Shown one piece after another: positions 7,979 to 16,402 of a stretch of 19,529 bases of DNA. Source of the DNA: an uncultured Bacilli bacterium (lineage in GTDB: Bacteria; Bacillota_I; Bacilli_A; RFN20; CAG-826); the NCBI GenBank assembly GCA_934168325.1, contig CAKPNG010000029.1, forward strand, positions 1 to 19,529, read 5' to 3'. A model generated the notes under the pieces. The model was not told where the DNA came from and searched no databases. It saw only the letters and a program-made list of their open reading frames with translations. Every line of letters starts with the position of its first letter. The first letter of the stretch is position 1. Made by a program: the position numbers and the translations under genes.

Positions 7979-8415
7979 TTTTTATATGCTTCTCCATGTT
8001 TACTAGTCTTATTATGGATATGACCATAAACTAAGAATCCTCCTCTATTAAATTCCATCCAATCCATTAATGGATAATGACAAATACATACCTTTCTATT
8101 ATTATCTATTATTAAATCAATTAATTTTATTGTTTCAAATACCTTTGAGTTTTTTATACAATCTTGAATTAATTGGTCATGATTGCCAACAATTAAATGT
8201 TTGTGTCCGCTTAATTTGCGAAATATTTCAATTGTAGAATTATCATTATCTTTAGATATATCACCTAAAATATATACAATATCATCTTTTTTCACTTTAT
8301 TATTCCGTCTTTGTATAATTATTTCTTCCATTTCTTTCAAAGAAGAAAAAGGTCTTTCGCATTTATCAAAAATAATTTGATCTCTAAAATGTGTATCGGA
8401 AATGTAATAAATCAT
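7975..8415 (-). CDS. Calcineurin-like metallophosphoesterase, 146 aa
   Basis: All metal-binding motifs of the family are present in order: SDTHF (D7, H9), GD (51-52), GNHD (77-80), CHYPL (H113) and GHIH (131-134). The two-metal site is thus complete. At 146 residues it is a minimal single-domain form of the kind often found in phage and mobile regions; the substrate (a nucleotide, cyclic nucleotide or nucleic acid end) cannot be told. The start codon overlaps the nrdD stop (TAATG), and its TGA overlaps the next small ORF. Co-expression with nucleotide metabolism genes points to a nucleotide substrate, but that is inference. Confidence 0.85.
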   Translation of the reverse strand: MIYYISDTHFRDQIIFDKCERPFSSLKEMEEIIIQRRNNKVKKDDIVYILGDISKDNDNSTIEIFRKLSGHKHLIVGNHDQLIQDCIKNSKVFETIKLIDLIIDNNRKVCICHYPLMDWMEFNRGGFLVYGHIHNKTSKHGEAYKK

Positions 8416-10109
8416 TAGTTAGTTTTCCTATTATTGCTCTCATGCATTTTACCTTTTGTAAAATAATCTTGAATTTCTAAATATCCAGAAACTCTTCTAA
8501 TTCTAGTTATTTCTTTAGACCCACACTCAGGACATACATCAAACGTTCCAGTTGCACCACAATTTTTGCAGACATCTTTAGGAAAATTAAATCCAAGATA
8601 ATGAACACCTGAATTAATAGCTATTTCGATTAGTTCCTTTAGACCTTCAGCATTCCCAATAGGAGCTTCAGATAATTCAACATAAGAAATACTTCCACCA
8701 TTTGTATAAATGTGAAATGGTCCTTCAATTTCAAGTTTTTTATAAGCAGGTAATTTACTATCAACATCAACATGAAATGAATTAGTATAATATCCTTTTT
8801 TCATTATTGATGAATCAAAAAGTTTATTATCAATCTCTTCGAATCTTCCACTAATATATTCGCCACTTGTTGCTAATAATGAGAAATTTAGATTATATTC
8901 ATTTTTAAGTTTATCTGTATAATTTCTCATATATTTAACAAAGTTAATCGCTACTTGGTAAACTTTATAATTGGTCCAATATTTTTCCCCACTAAGAACT
9001 TCCATAGCTTCGCTTAATCCGATAAATCCAATAGATAACGTTCCATGTTTAAAATTATCTCTCAATCCTACCTTATTTATATCCTCACATGTTAATTTAT
9101 ATTCTCGAATAGTTGGAAATAAATCTATATCAGCTTTGCAAGTTTTCTCATATCTATCTAATAAAATATCTTTTGTTAAATTAGCAACTTTATCCCACTT
9201 TTGCTTAAAAAGAATGATTTTATCACTCAAAGAAGCCTTATGCATTTCTTTATCAACTTCTAAAGCAAGTCGAGGAAGATTGATAGTAATATTATCAATA
9301 TTACTTTTCCCTATTGCATCTTCTTTTCCATATAAATCATCAACTACTCTAGTTCTACAGCCCATAATTGATAATTTAATTGGATCAGCTTTTTTATCAG
9401 CTTCACAATCACAGAGAAGATATGTTGGAATCATTTTTTTACCAGTGCATAATAAAGCTTTTTCTAACAAATCAAAGTTAGGATCTCCTCTAAATCTATT
9501 AATTCCTTCATGAACCTTAAATACAATATTTGGTTTATAAACTAAATCCCCTACATCATAAAAGCAAGTAATTAATCTATCAGTTAAATATCTTGCAAAT
9601 GAATCTGTGCCTAATCCTATGCAAAAAGTTACATAATAACTAGTCTGCCCCATTCTTGTGTGCATATTATTACACCAAAGTATAAGTGATTTAATAGATG
9701 CTTTAAATAGATTATCAAAGTTAATATATGTAACTCCAAGATTTTTAAAAATTGTCGAAATATCAATATCAAAATTAGCAAAAGACATTCCACCACTTTG
9801 TTCATTTCCAACCTTTGCAAGTAACTCTTTTAAAAAATCAAATACTCCAACTATTTTTTCTTCTGAACTAAAATCCTTAAATTTATTGTATGGAAAACTA
9901 TTAAGTACGTTTAAGGTTAAACAATTATACGTTAGACCATAAGCATCTAAATCATGAATATGAATATATCCTTCCCTATGTAATTTAGCCCATTCATGAT
10001 TTAAACTATTTAAAACTTCTTCTTTTTCACTTTTTTCACCAATATTAAAAACATAGCCCACGTAACTTTTTCTATTTGCTGCATTATCATTCTTATTTTG
10101 CTTTTCCAT
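8415..10109 (-). CDS. nrdD: Anaerobic (class III) ribonucleoside-triphosphate reductase, lacking the ATP-cone, 564 aa
   Basis: The glycyl-radical enzyme that reduces ribonucleoside triphosphates to deoxy forms without oxygen. Recognisable parts are IHIHDLDAYGLTYNC (49-63; C63 corresponds to an active-site Cys), MGCRTRV (C251), a zinc site CKNC...CPEC (C514, C517, C526, C529) and RRVSGYL with the radical glycine G542. It begins where the catalytic core of longer NrdD proteins begins; the usual N-terminal ATP-cone of about 90-100 residues is absent, so dATP shut-off through a cone is not expected. The start overlaps nrdG by 17 bases. Its activase NrdG is encoded directly upstream. No NrdR box was seen. 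It could be a second, accessory reductase; the rest of the genome would tell. Confidence 0.95.
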   Translation of the reverse strand: MEKQNKNDNAANRKSYVGYVFNIGEKSEKEEVLNSLNHEWAKLHREGYIHIHDLDAYGLTYNCLTLNVLNSFPYNKFKDFSSEEKIVGVFDFLKELLAKVGNEQSGGMSFANFDIDISTIFKNLGVTYINFDNLFKASIKSLILWCNNMHTRMGQTSYYVTFCIGLGTDSFARYLTDRLITCFYDVGDLVYKPNIVFKVHEGINRFRGDPNFDLLEKALLCTGKKMIPTYLLCDCEADKKADPIKLSIMGCRTRVVDDLYGKEDAIGKSNIDNITINLPRLALEVDKEMHKASLSDKIILFKQKWDKVANLTKDILLDRYEKTCKADIDLFPTIREYKLTCEDINKVGLRDNFKHGTLSIGFIGLSEAMEVLSGEKYWTNYKVYQVAINFVKYMRNYTDKLKNEYNLNFSLLATSGEYISGRFEEIDNKLFDSSIMKKGYYTNSFHVDVDSKLPAYKKLEIEGPFHIYTNGGSISYVELSEAPIGNAEGLKELIEIAINSGVHYLGFNFPKDVCKNCGATGTFDVCPECGSKEITRIRRVSGYLEIQDYFTKGKMHESNNRKTN

Positions 10110-10545
10110 GATCGACCCTCATAAATTTTTGATTCTTAGATCCAATAAAAGGTATTGTGCTTGTTCTTTCTTCTAAAATAAATCTACCAACTTTAATATA
10201 TTTCAAATAATTTAATACTTCTTGTGGAACATCATCTATTTCATATCCTGTATATAAACATAAATCATAGTCTTTTAATTCTTTAAGTAGTTCAAGAAGT
10301 CCATCTATTTGTAGTAATGGTTCTCCGCCACTAATTGTAATTTTTTTATTAAGAGCTTTTGCTTTAAGAATTTGTGCTAATTCACTAGCTTCTATAAGAG
10401 CTCCTTTTTCAGAATCCCAAGTACTTTTATTATGACAACCCTTACAATGAAAATTACAACCTTGTAAGAAGACAACTGTTCTATAACCATAACCATCGCA
10501 AAGAGATGGGTTATTCATAATTGAATTAATACGCAAGTAAGCCAT
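10093..10545 (-). CDS. nrdG: Anaerobic ribonucleotide reductase activating protein (radical SAM), 150 aa
   Basis: The activase that uses a 4Fe-4S cluster and S-adenosylmethionine to place the glycyl radical on NrdD. The cluster motif is CNFHCKGC (C30, C34, C37), followed by SGGEPLL (72-78), the SAM-contacting GGE strand. The short length (about 150) is typical for NrdG. It overlaps the upstream gene by 20 bases and nrdD by 17, so the activase and reductase are made together. Confidence 0.95.
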   Translation of the reverse strand: MAYLRINSIMNNPSLCDGYGYRTVVFLQGCNFHCKGCHNKSTWDSEKGALIEASELAQILKAKALNKKITISGGEPLLQIDGLLELLKELKDYDLCLYTGYEIDDVPQEVLNYLKYIKVGRFILEERTSTIPFIGSKNQKFMRVDHGKAK

Positions 10546-10960
10546 TATTCCATTCCTCTTCTTCTTGATAATCGCACCATTTCTCTTTATGAATGTATGA
10601 TTGTTTTTTCAGCCTATATTCAACAGAGGCTCTTTTTGTTTTCTTCTTTTTAATTAGAAATCTTGGTTCTTTTTCAATTCTAGAACAAAAATTTTCAATC
10701 AGTTCTTGGTCTTGTTTACATTCACATTTTAGATAAGGATCCTTTTTATTGATTCTTTGAAGCTCTAAATACTCCTCATAAGAAATTTTCTTACATTCAA
10801 GAATTGCATCTTTATGATCATGCTTAACTCGAGGAATATATCTTGCAATACTTGCAGCATCTTTTCCACATGTAGCTATAATTGGGAAAGAAATTCTAAT
10901 AAAATATTTAGATCCAACATGACCACATTTACAAGCTACTTTAAAAAATTTATTTACCAT
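10526..10960 (-). CDS. Conserved-looking hypothetical protein with N-terminal CxCGHVG motif, 144 aa
   Basis: A soluble protein with CKCGHVG near residues 10-16, a PRVKHDHKDAIL segment (about 60-71), an EEYLEL helix, and a second Cys pair (CECKQDQ). The Cys residues suggest metal binding. The C-terminal part is very basic then acidic (KKKKTKRAS, then EEEE). Similar small proteins with GHVG and PRVKHDHKDAI occur in Clostridia-type genomes as far as I recall, function unknown. The ATG at 10960 is preferred over a TTG at 11002, which would add 14 residues read from inside the regulator gene, although neither has a strong ribosome site. It overlaps both the XRE gene and nrdG, so it belongs to the operon. 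Confidence 0.7.
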   Translation of the reverse strand: MVNKFFKVACKCGHVGSKYFIRISFPIIATCGKDAASIARYIPRVKHDHKDAILECKKISYEEYLELQRINKKDPYLKCECKQDQELIENFCSRIEKEPRFLIKKKKTKRASVEYRLKKQSYIHKEKWCDYQEEEEWNNGLLAY

Positions 10961-11729
10961 AAGAACTTTCGACAAAAGTTTCAAGATTATTAAAAATATC
11001 AATTAATTTTTGTGGTTCTACAATATCATTTGTTACTAAAGGTTTGCTTCTTTCTTTAATATAAACAATAACTGTACCATGTTTACGATTAGCATTTTTG
11101 CCAAGTTCCATTCTTTCAATTTGGTTTACAGGAATATAAACAGTTCTATCGAATTTAGTATCAGACCATCCAATGATAACTAAATGAGTTTGGCTTAATG
11201 TTCCAAATGAATTATAATTTCCACCAGCTTTAATCTTTTTAATTTGATAAATAGGAATAGCAATAATACAAAGCATTATAAATAACATAGTCCCAAAGAA
11301 AAATTCGATATAAAAATTAATGCTACCTAGTTTCTTGATAAATAATCCGTTTACAATAACTGCGATAGTGAATATTGCTAAAAATGAGAAATAAACAATA
11401 ACTTCTGCATAGTCTTTTTTCCTTACTGTATACTCACGTATACGATATCTAAATGAATTATTAACTTTTGCTTTAACATTATTGTCCAAATTCTTTAATG
11501 CAACGTTTAAAACTTGCTTATCAGTTAAGTCTACTTTGTCATCAAGTAATGTATCATAAGAGACATTAAGTACTTCTGAAATAGCACGTACACTATCTAA
11601 AGTAGGTTCATAATCACCTTTTTCCCAACTAGATATAGTTTGTCTACTAACACCAATTTTTGAACCAAGTTCTTCTTGAGTAAATCTACGTGCTTTTCTA
11701 ACTATTGCTATTTTTTCTGAAAGATTCAT
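10950..11729 (-). CDS. XRE-family HTH regulator with two membrane helices, 259 aa
   Basis: Residues 1-65 are a classic XRE/Cro-type helix-turn-helix (QEELGSKIGVSRQTISSWEKG is the core). A linker leads to two hydrophobic segments (about 108-130 and 138-162), then a soluble C-terminal domain of about 95 residues with the beta-rich look of a PH-like domain. So the DNA-binding domain would be tethered to the membrane on the cytoplasmic side. It is the first gene of the eight-gene operon, with a perfect AAAGGAGG seven bases before the ATG, and an inverted repeat at 11767-11807 upstream is a candidate operator, so autoregulation is likely. The signal sensed is unknown. Confidence 0.85.
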   Translation of the reverse strand: MNLSEKIAIVRKARRFTQEELGSKIGVSRQTISSWEKGDYEPTLDSVRAISEVLNVSYDTLLDDKVDLTDKQVLNVALKNLDNNVKAKVNNSFRYRIREYTVRKKDYAEVIVYFSFLAIFTIAVIVNGLFIKKLGSINFYIEFFFGTMLFIMLCIIAIPIYQIKKIKAGGNYNSFGTLSQTHLVIIGWSDTKFDRTVYIPVNQIERMELGKNANRKHGTVIVYIKERSKPLVTNDIVEPQKLIDIFNNLETFVESSYGK

Positions 11730-11766
11730 CTACTTGCCTCCTTTCGATAACATTGTAAATTGTAAA

Positions 11767-11807
11767 TTGACAAAATATCTACCAAGTCGGACTTATTATT
11801 TTGTCAA
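11767..11807. promoter_or_regulatory. Inverted-repeat operator candidate upstream of the XRE operon
   Basis: TTGACAAAATA (11767-11777) is repeated exactly as its inverse TATTTTGTCAA (11797-11807), with arm centres 30 bp apart, about three helical turns. Nested near the middle is a smaller palindrome, AAGTC-G-GACTT (11784-11794). Each arm also holds a consensus -35 TTGACA, one per strand, but no well-spaced -10 box was found for either. It lies 38 bases upstream of the XRE start and is a natural site for that protein. Confidence 0.5.
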
Positions 11808-11977
11808 GTATGTCTTTACATCTAGTATTTTAGCACATTTTGTTATCGTTATAGCAGTGTGTCTTAATCCTTTAATTTTCCTTCTTTACAACTTCTTTGA
11901 TCCGTTTTAACGAAGCATGCCACTTCATAATAAATAATATGGTTATAATTTAAATCAATAAATTTTATAAATTATAG

Positions 11978-12568
11978 TTAGTTTTTATATTCCTTTCTTA
12001 TTAACTTAATTAATAGTTTTAGATTTGTTTTTCTATATAAAGAGGCAAGGCGTTCCATCAATTTAAAATCACAAGTCTCGAATTCATCCACATCTATTCT
12101 TTTATCTATAAATAATAATTCCTTAAGTTCTTTTACGCTTTTAACAACACGCCATTTACAAAGAGAATCACAAATTGCTTTTTCTTTAGATGCAATCTTA
12201 ACAATATAGTCACCACTCTCTAAATATAATAATCCTTCAGAAAAAGCACTAACTGGTATATCTGTGTATTCATATCTTCCGAAAAAATTCTCAAAAGTTT
12301 TATTTTTCCTATTACCTAAACTAGCAGATGTTATAGATATAACTCTTTCAGGAATAAGTCCATAATAAGATAAAGCCCAATCAAAACTTAAATATGAAGG
12401 AGACAAAATTGAAGACGCTAATAAACAAGGTTCTGTTCCTTTATCGGTCTCATAAATTCCATTAGTTAATCTAATAAGAATTCCTTTATCAGTATCTCTT
12501 TTTATTTTATCTAAAGGATTAGCATAATCATGGTATTTTTCTTTCAACATCGATGTCGTAACTATCAT
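11978..12568 (-). CDS. AbiEi-type antitoxin/regulator without its toxin, 196 aa
   Basis: Resembles the AbiEi antitoxins of type IV toxin-antitoxin systems: an N-terminal winged helix (about 1-45, including LIRLTNGIYET), then a domain with SYLSFDWALSYYGLIPE (about 58-74) and SKEKAICDSLCKW (about 131-143), which match conserved AbiEi blocks. AbiEi normally represses its own operon and neutralises the nucleotidyltransferase toxin AbiEii encoded just after it. Here nothing follows for about 250 bases and then a different operon begins, so no toxin is present. The ATG at 12568 is chosen because AGAGGTG lies five bases upstream and a strong promoter (12588-12616) sits just before it; a longer frame beginning with TTG at 12616 would overlap that promoter. 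Confidence 0.75.
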   Translation of the reverse strand: MIVTTSMLKEKYHDYANPLDKIKRDTDKGILIRLTNGIYETDKGTEPCLLASSILSPSYLSFDWALSYYGLIPERVISITSASLGNRKNKTFENFFGRYEYTDIPVSAFSEGLLYLESGDYIVKIASKEKAICDSLCKWRVVKSVKELKELLFIDKRIDVDEFETCDFKLMERLASLYRKTNLKLLIKLIRKEYKN

Positions 12569-12587
12569 ATTTGCACCTCTAAATACA

Positions 12588-12616
12588 ATTATATTGGATT
12601 TCAAGGAGCATATCAA
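12588..12616 (-). promoter_or_regulatory. Strong promoter of the AbiEi-type gene
   Basis: TTGATA (12616-12611; five of six), an exact 17-base spacer and a perfect TATAAT (12593-12588). Transcription would start near 12581, a few bases before the ribosome site AGAGGTG at 12578-12572. Confidence 0.7.
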
Positions 12617-12721
12617 TATATTTTATAACATATTTTATCTACATTAAATTTAGGTTTTTATAAAATAAAAAAGTAAAAATGCAAAAATTAAATAAGTCAT
12701 ATTAATTAACGATAATAAAAA

Positions 12722-13270
12722 TTACTCTGATATTTTCTCTAATGTAATGTCTATATCAATATCTTTTCCTAAATTACTTCCTTTATTTGCTAAAAAACAT
12801 ACTTGATGTGATTCTAAAAAATATTTTTTAGAATCATCATCGATAATAAAACAATTAGTTAATAGATGAGATTCATCATCACCTCCATCTAATTTAACTA
12901 TTATTTCATTAGGTGAATAATCTATATTTATATCTATTAAATAATCATTATCATCATAATGATAATGATAAGATTTATTAATTGATTCTAATGAATTTTC
13001 TTTTATATATTTAGGATTTATAGATTGTAAAGAAGATAAAAGCATACTTAATCTATTATCTATTATGATTTCTTCATCTTTGATTATTCTATCGTTATAA
13101 AGATTAAAAAAGAAAGAAGCTATATAACTAGGCATACAATCATGACTAAAAATATGCATATTATTTGGATCATTTTTATCATAAAAATGATTCCTAAAAT
13201 ATATGCTTATTTATTTTAATAAGAAATTTATAGCTTCTTTATAATTATCAAATTCTATTTTTTGAAACAT
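12722..13270 (-). pseudogene. Unknown gene interrupted by one in-frame stop
   Basis: An ATG at 13270-13268 opens a frame (MFQKIEFDNYKEAINFLLK) that meets a single TAA at 13213-13211 and then continues, in the same frame, to a stop at 12722. The part after the TAA reads ISIYFRNHFYDKNDPNN and flows into a 145-residue ORF beginning MHIFSHDC. That internal ATG has no ribosome site. Restored, the product would be about 181 residues; it is acidic, with a DDDSKKYFLESHQVCFL region and no membrane segment. I do not recognise it. The simplest reading is a nonsense mutation of an AAA or similar codon. A sequencing error is also possible. The first ATG also lacks a good ribosome site, so the 5' end may be damaged too. 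Confidence 0.45.
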
Positions 13271-13612
13271 GATGCATCTTTAGCTATTAAAGATAACAAA
13301 TCAGTTGTTTTTAATTTGAGTTTTGCTTTTCTAATTAATTCTAATCTTCCTATATATTTGAGTTCTAATTCTTTCGCCTTATATAGAATTTCTATAATTT
13401 TCAAAGAATTATTAATTAATAGGTTGAGAAGTGAGTAGTGATATTAAATCGGAGACTTGCCACTTATTAATAAGATGTGAGTAGAAAAATCTTTGCCTTT
13501 GATAAGAACCAATAATTCGTTTCCCTTTCATCATTTTTATTTAATCTTTGTTTCATATTATAAATTTCACCTTTTCTTTTATTTTGAACGAGAGGCGGTG
13601 ATTATTTTTTAA
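13271..13612. other. Gap with possible small ORF and palindromes
   Basis: No clear gene. On the minus strand a frame ending at 13255 is open from about 13435 and could start at a TTG at 13404 (49 residues, lysine- and leucine-rich, helix-like, no ribosome site); its end overlaps the start of the broken gene. A perfect 12-bp palindrome CTTATTAATAAG lies at 13463-13474. No strong terminator follows the lipoprotein gene that ends at 13613. Confidence 0.4.
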
Positions 13613-16393
13613 TTATTGCTCCGTAAACTGCGCAATCTTAATTGAAAGGCTGGGGCGTATACTGAATTCCGTGTCGTAGACAGAAAATTCTCCGAAACGA
13701 CCATTGTATTTAACTTCGCACACGTAGTTGGAGTACGATCTGTAAGGAGAACGAGTCCAATAATAACCATTATAAGGGTAATTATAATTCATATTATAAC
13801 GGGCGCCTTTTGCTCTTGCATATTCAGTAGTTTGACATCTTTTTGCTTCATCTTCTGAAAATGGATTTGTCGAAAAACCATTATCGGCTTTTGTTAATTC
13901 CGCTTTACTTAGAAGAAAAATCTTATCATATGTTGTTTCACAGATATATTGATTAGAAGACTCTAATGTTGAAGCAACAGAGTTATCCACTGCCGTTGTT
14001 GTGATTAACGAATCATCATTAAATGCTTTATCTAAGAAATCGTTATTCAACCAGTTTCTAATTTCTGAATTCTTGTAATTATTAGAATTATCGTCATATC
14101 TGCGACTATCTAAAAGATATTCAGACGTTAAGAATGCTGTATTGCCATCATCAGTTATGTATCTCCGTTGAATTGGTTCAACTTTGAAATAGTAATATGT
14201 TCCATCAATAATGGTTTCGCCATTATTGAATGTGTAATTAGAACGAAATGGCTTTGCTCTTAGTTTTTGATATTGTTCGCCTCCAAGCTCATAATATCCT
14301 TTTGAATTTGTTGTGGTTAAAGTATTTAGTGAATTAATTAAAACTTGGTCAGTAACAACACTTTGTGGATATTCACCATTTTGTCTACGGCTAATAGTCA
14401 TATATTGAGCAGTAACAGTTAACGGGCCTGTAATATTCTCAATTGAGTTATTCCACCCGACAAACATATGAACGTTGGTAGAATCATAACTAAATGGGGC
14501 TGTATATGGATAATTAGCATTAGTTCCTTGCTTGAAATAGTGCGAATATAATTCAGTGCTATCACTATCTAGGAAAGTAACTAAATAACCAGTATAAGTG
14601 GAAGATGAATACTTTGCTTTAATTGTTGTTGGGGCTGTAATATTCTCCAAGGATTTATCCCAGCCACTAAATGTGTAATCAGTTACATTATTGCCAGAAG
14701 CATCTTGTGGTCTAGTTGGAGTATCTCCAATATAAGTAACTTGGCCACCACTAAATGTGCTTGTAGTGTATAAGATAGTGCCATCATAATTAACAAATTT
14801 AACTTTATAATATGTATTTGTCCCGTATTGAGCAGTGAAAACAGTATCAGAAGCAATATTCTCTAAAGATCTATCCCAACCATTAAATTCATATCTAGTT
14901 ATTATGTCTTCACCATTATCTGGTCTAGTTGGAGTATCTCCAATATAAGTAACTTGGCCACCACTAAATGTGCTTGTAGTGTATAAGATAGTGCCATCAT
15001 AATTAACAAATTTAACTTTATAATATGTATTTGTCCCGTATTGAGCAGTGAAAACAGTATCAGAAGCAATATTCTCTAAAGATCTATCCCAACCATTAAA
15101 TTCATATCTAGTTATTATGTCTTCACCATTATCTGGTCTTGTTGGAGTCGTTCCTTCATAAACAACATTATCACCTGTCCCAACATATTGAGTCGATAAA
15201 ACTGTGCCATCATAATTTTTAAAAACGCATTTCAGTGAATTGGGAGCATAGAATTGTGCAATAAAAGTTGTGTTAGCTATGATATTTGTTAATGACTTGT
15301 CCCAGCCAGTGAAAATCCAATCAAGTTTTTGATTATCATTTCTTAAAGGGATATCACCAACGTAAGTAGCATCATGACCTCTTTCAATTTGAGTGGAATA
15401 TAATGTAGTGCCATCATAATTTTTGAATGTAACATCGTACATCTTTCCTCTATATTGAGCAGTATAAATTGTTGGTTCTTGAATATTTTCTAATGATTTA
15501 TCCCAGCCAATAAATGTATAAGGAAGTTCTTCTTCTCCATTATAGTCACTTGGTCTAATTGGGGTCGGTCCATTATAAGAAACGGTTGTTCCTTTTTCAT
15601 AATAGAATGTATAAAGCATTGTTCCGTCATAATTATTAAATATTGCAGGGATATATTTTGTAGGTGTTGATGAGATTCCAGTATCTTTACCCCCAATCCG
15701 CCAGTTTCCATTTTCACCAATAGTTGGAGTTTCCCCGTTTGTACCATCTTTTCCATTACTACCATCTTTTCCAGGAATTCCTTTATCGCCTTTGATATTG
15801 CCTTGTTTAATCCAACCGGTAGAAGACTTTGTATAATAATCCCGTGTATCAAGATCAATATAAGAATCACCTACATCTCCCAATTCATTTGATGGAATTC
15901 CATTCCCATTCAAAACTGATGAACCATCTTTGCCGCTAATTCCTTTGTCGCCTTTAGGACCTTTAGAACTAATATTAGTATCAACACCATCAATAAACCA
16001 GTTGCCATTTTCTCCAATTGTTATAACTGGAGTATGCCCATCTTTACCTGGAACACCTTGAGCTCCTTGATTTCCATCGTTGCCATTAGTTCCATCTTTA
16101 CCTTTAATATTTCCTTCTTTTGTCCAACCACTGCTTGTCTTAACATAATAATCCCATGTGTCTGTGTCGATATAAGAGTCACCAACATTACCTAATTCAT
16201 AAGATGGCTTTCCTTTTCCATTTAATACTGATGTTCCATCTTTTCCATTAATTCCATCTTTTCCAGTATCACCTTTAGGTCCTTCTACTCCTTGTTCTCC
16301 TTGAGGTCCTTGTAAATTACAAGACGTTAAACTTAAACTTAACGCACCTAAAATTAATAGTGTTACAATAGCAAATATTTTTCTTCTTTTCAT
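13613..16393 (-). CDS. Large surface lipoprotein: collagen-like repeats, InlB/Flg_new-type repeats, DUF6273-type tail, 926 aa
   Basis: A basic N-terminus, a hydrophobic core and the lipobox LTSC (Cys25) mark a lipoprotein anchored outside the membrane. Then come collagen-like GXX blocks (from about residue 29 to 240), broken by GDSYIDxDTxDYY...GW segments. Six repeats of about 65-71 residues follow (about 245-665), each with NYDGT...Y.G.TP.RP...F.GWD.SL.NI...AQY, the InlB B/Flg_new type. The C-terminal 260 residues (ending in YYWTRSPYR and IRPSLSIKI) match DUF6273-type domains of gut Firmicutes. It is likely an adhesin or matrix protein. AAGAGGT four bases before the ATG overlaps the stop of the FRG gene, 9 bases away, so it is the third gene of the phase-variable operon. 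Two repeats are exact DNA copies. Confidence 0.9.
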   Translation of the reverse strand: MKRRKIFAIVTLLILGALSLSLTSCNLQGPQGEQGVEGPKGDTGKDGINGKDGTSVLNGKGKPSYELGNVGDSYIDTDTWDYYVKTSSGWTKEGNIKGKDGTNGNDGNQGAQGVPGKDGHTPVITIGENGNWFIDGVDTNISSKGPKGDKGISGKDGSSVLNGNGIPSNELGDVGDSYIDLDTRDYYTKSSTGWIKQGNIKGDKGIPGKDGSNGKDGTNGETPTIGENGNWRIGGKDTGISSTPTKYIPAIFNNYDGTMLYTFYYEKGTTVSYNGPTPIRPSDYNGEEELPYTFIGWDKSLENIQEPTIYTAQYRGKMYDVTFKNYDGTTLYSTQIERGHDATYVGDIPLRNDNQKLDWIFTGWDKSLTNIIANTTFIAQFYAPNSLKCVFKNYDGTVLSTQYVGTGDNVVYEGTTPTRPDNGEDIITRYEFNGWDRSLENIASDTVFTAQYGTNTYYKVKFVNYDGTILYTTSTFSGGQVTYIGDTPTRPDNGEDIITRYEFNGWDRSLENIASDTVFTAQYGTNTYYKVKFVNYDGTILYTTSTFSGGQVTYIGDTPTRPQDASGNNVTDYTFSGWDKSLENITAPTTIKAKYSSSTYTGYLVTFLDSDSTELYSHYFKQGTNANYPYTAPFSYDSTNVHMFVGWNNSIENITGPLTVTAQYMTISRRQNGEYPQSVVTDQVLINSLNTLTTTNSKGYYELGGEQYQKLRAKPFRSNYTFNNGETIIDGTYYYFKVEPIQRRYITDDGNTAFLTSEYLLDSRRYDDNSNNYKNSEIRNWLNNDFLDKAFNDDSLITTTAVDNSVASTLESSNQYICETTYDKIFLLSKAELTKADNGFSTNPFSEDEAKRCQTTEYARAKGARYNMNYNYPYNGYYWTRSPYRSYSNYVCEVKYNGRFGEFSVYDTEFSIRPSLSIKIAQFTEQ
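14708..15139. repeat. Exact 213-bp tandem duplication within the lipoprotein gene
   Basis: The stretch from 14708 to 14920 is repeated without a visible difference at 14921-15133, and the match continues six more bases to 15139. The period of 213 bp equals 71 codons, so adding or losing a unit keeps the frame. It spans the junctions between InlB-like repeats 3/4 and 4/5. Perfect identity next to diverged sister repeats indicates a recent duplication and a site able to vary in copy number. Confidence 0.9.
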
Positions 16394-16402
16394 AAATACC
16401 TC

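Noticed and set aside
8971..9513. A 180-codon plus-strand open frame across nrdD
   Set aside because: It lies fully antisense to the conserved NrdD core and has no ribosome site or recognisable domain.
14708..15139. Regular repeats that might suggest a CRISPR array
   Set aside because: They are directly adjacent 213-bp coding units without spacers; no CRISPR-type repeats or cas genes are present in the window.
15490..15870. A 126-codon minus-strand frame within the lipoprotein gene
   Set aside because: It is a frame-shifted shadow of the repetitive lipoprotein sequence, not a separate gene.
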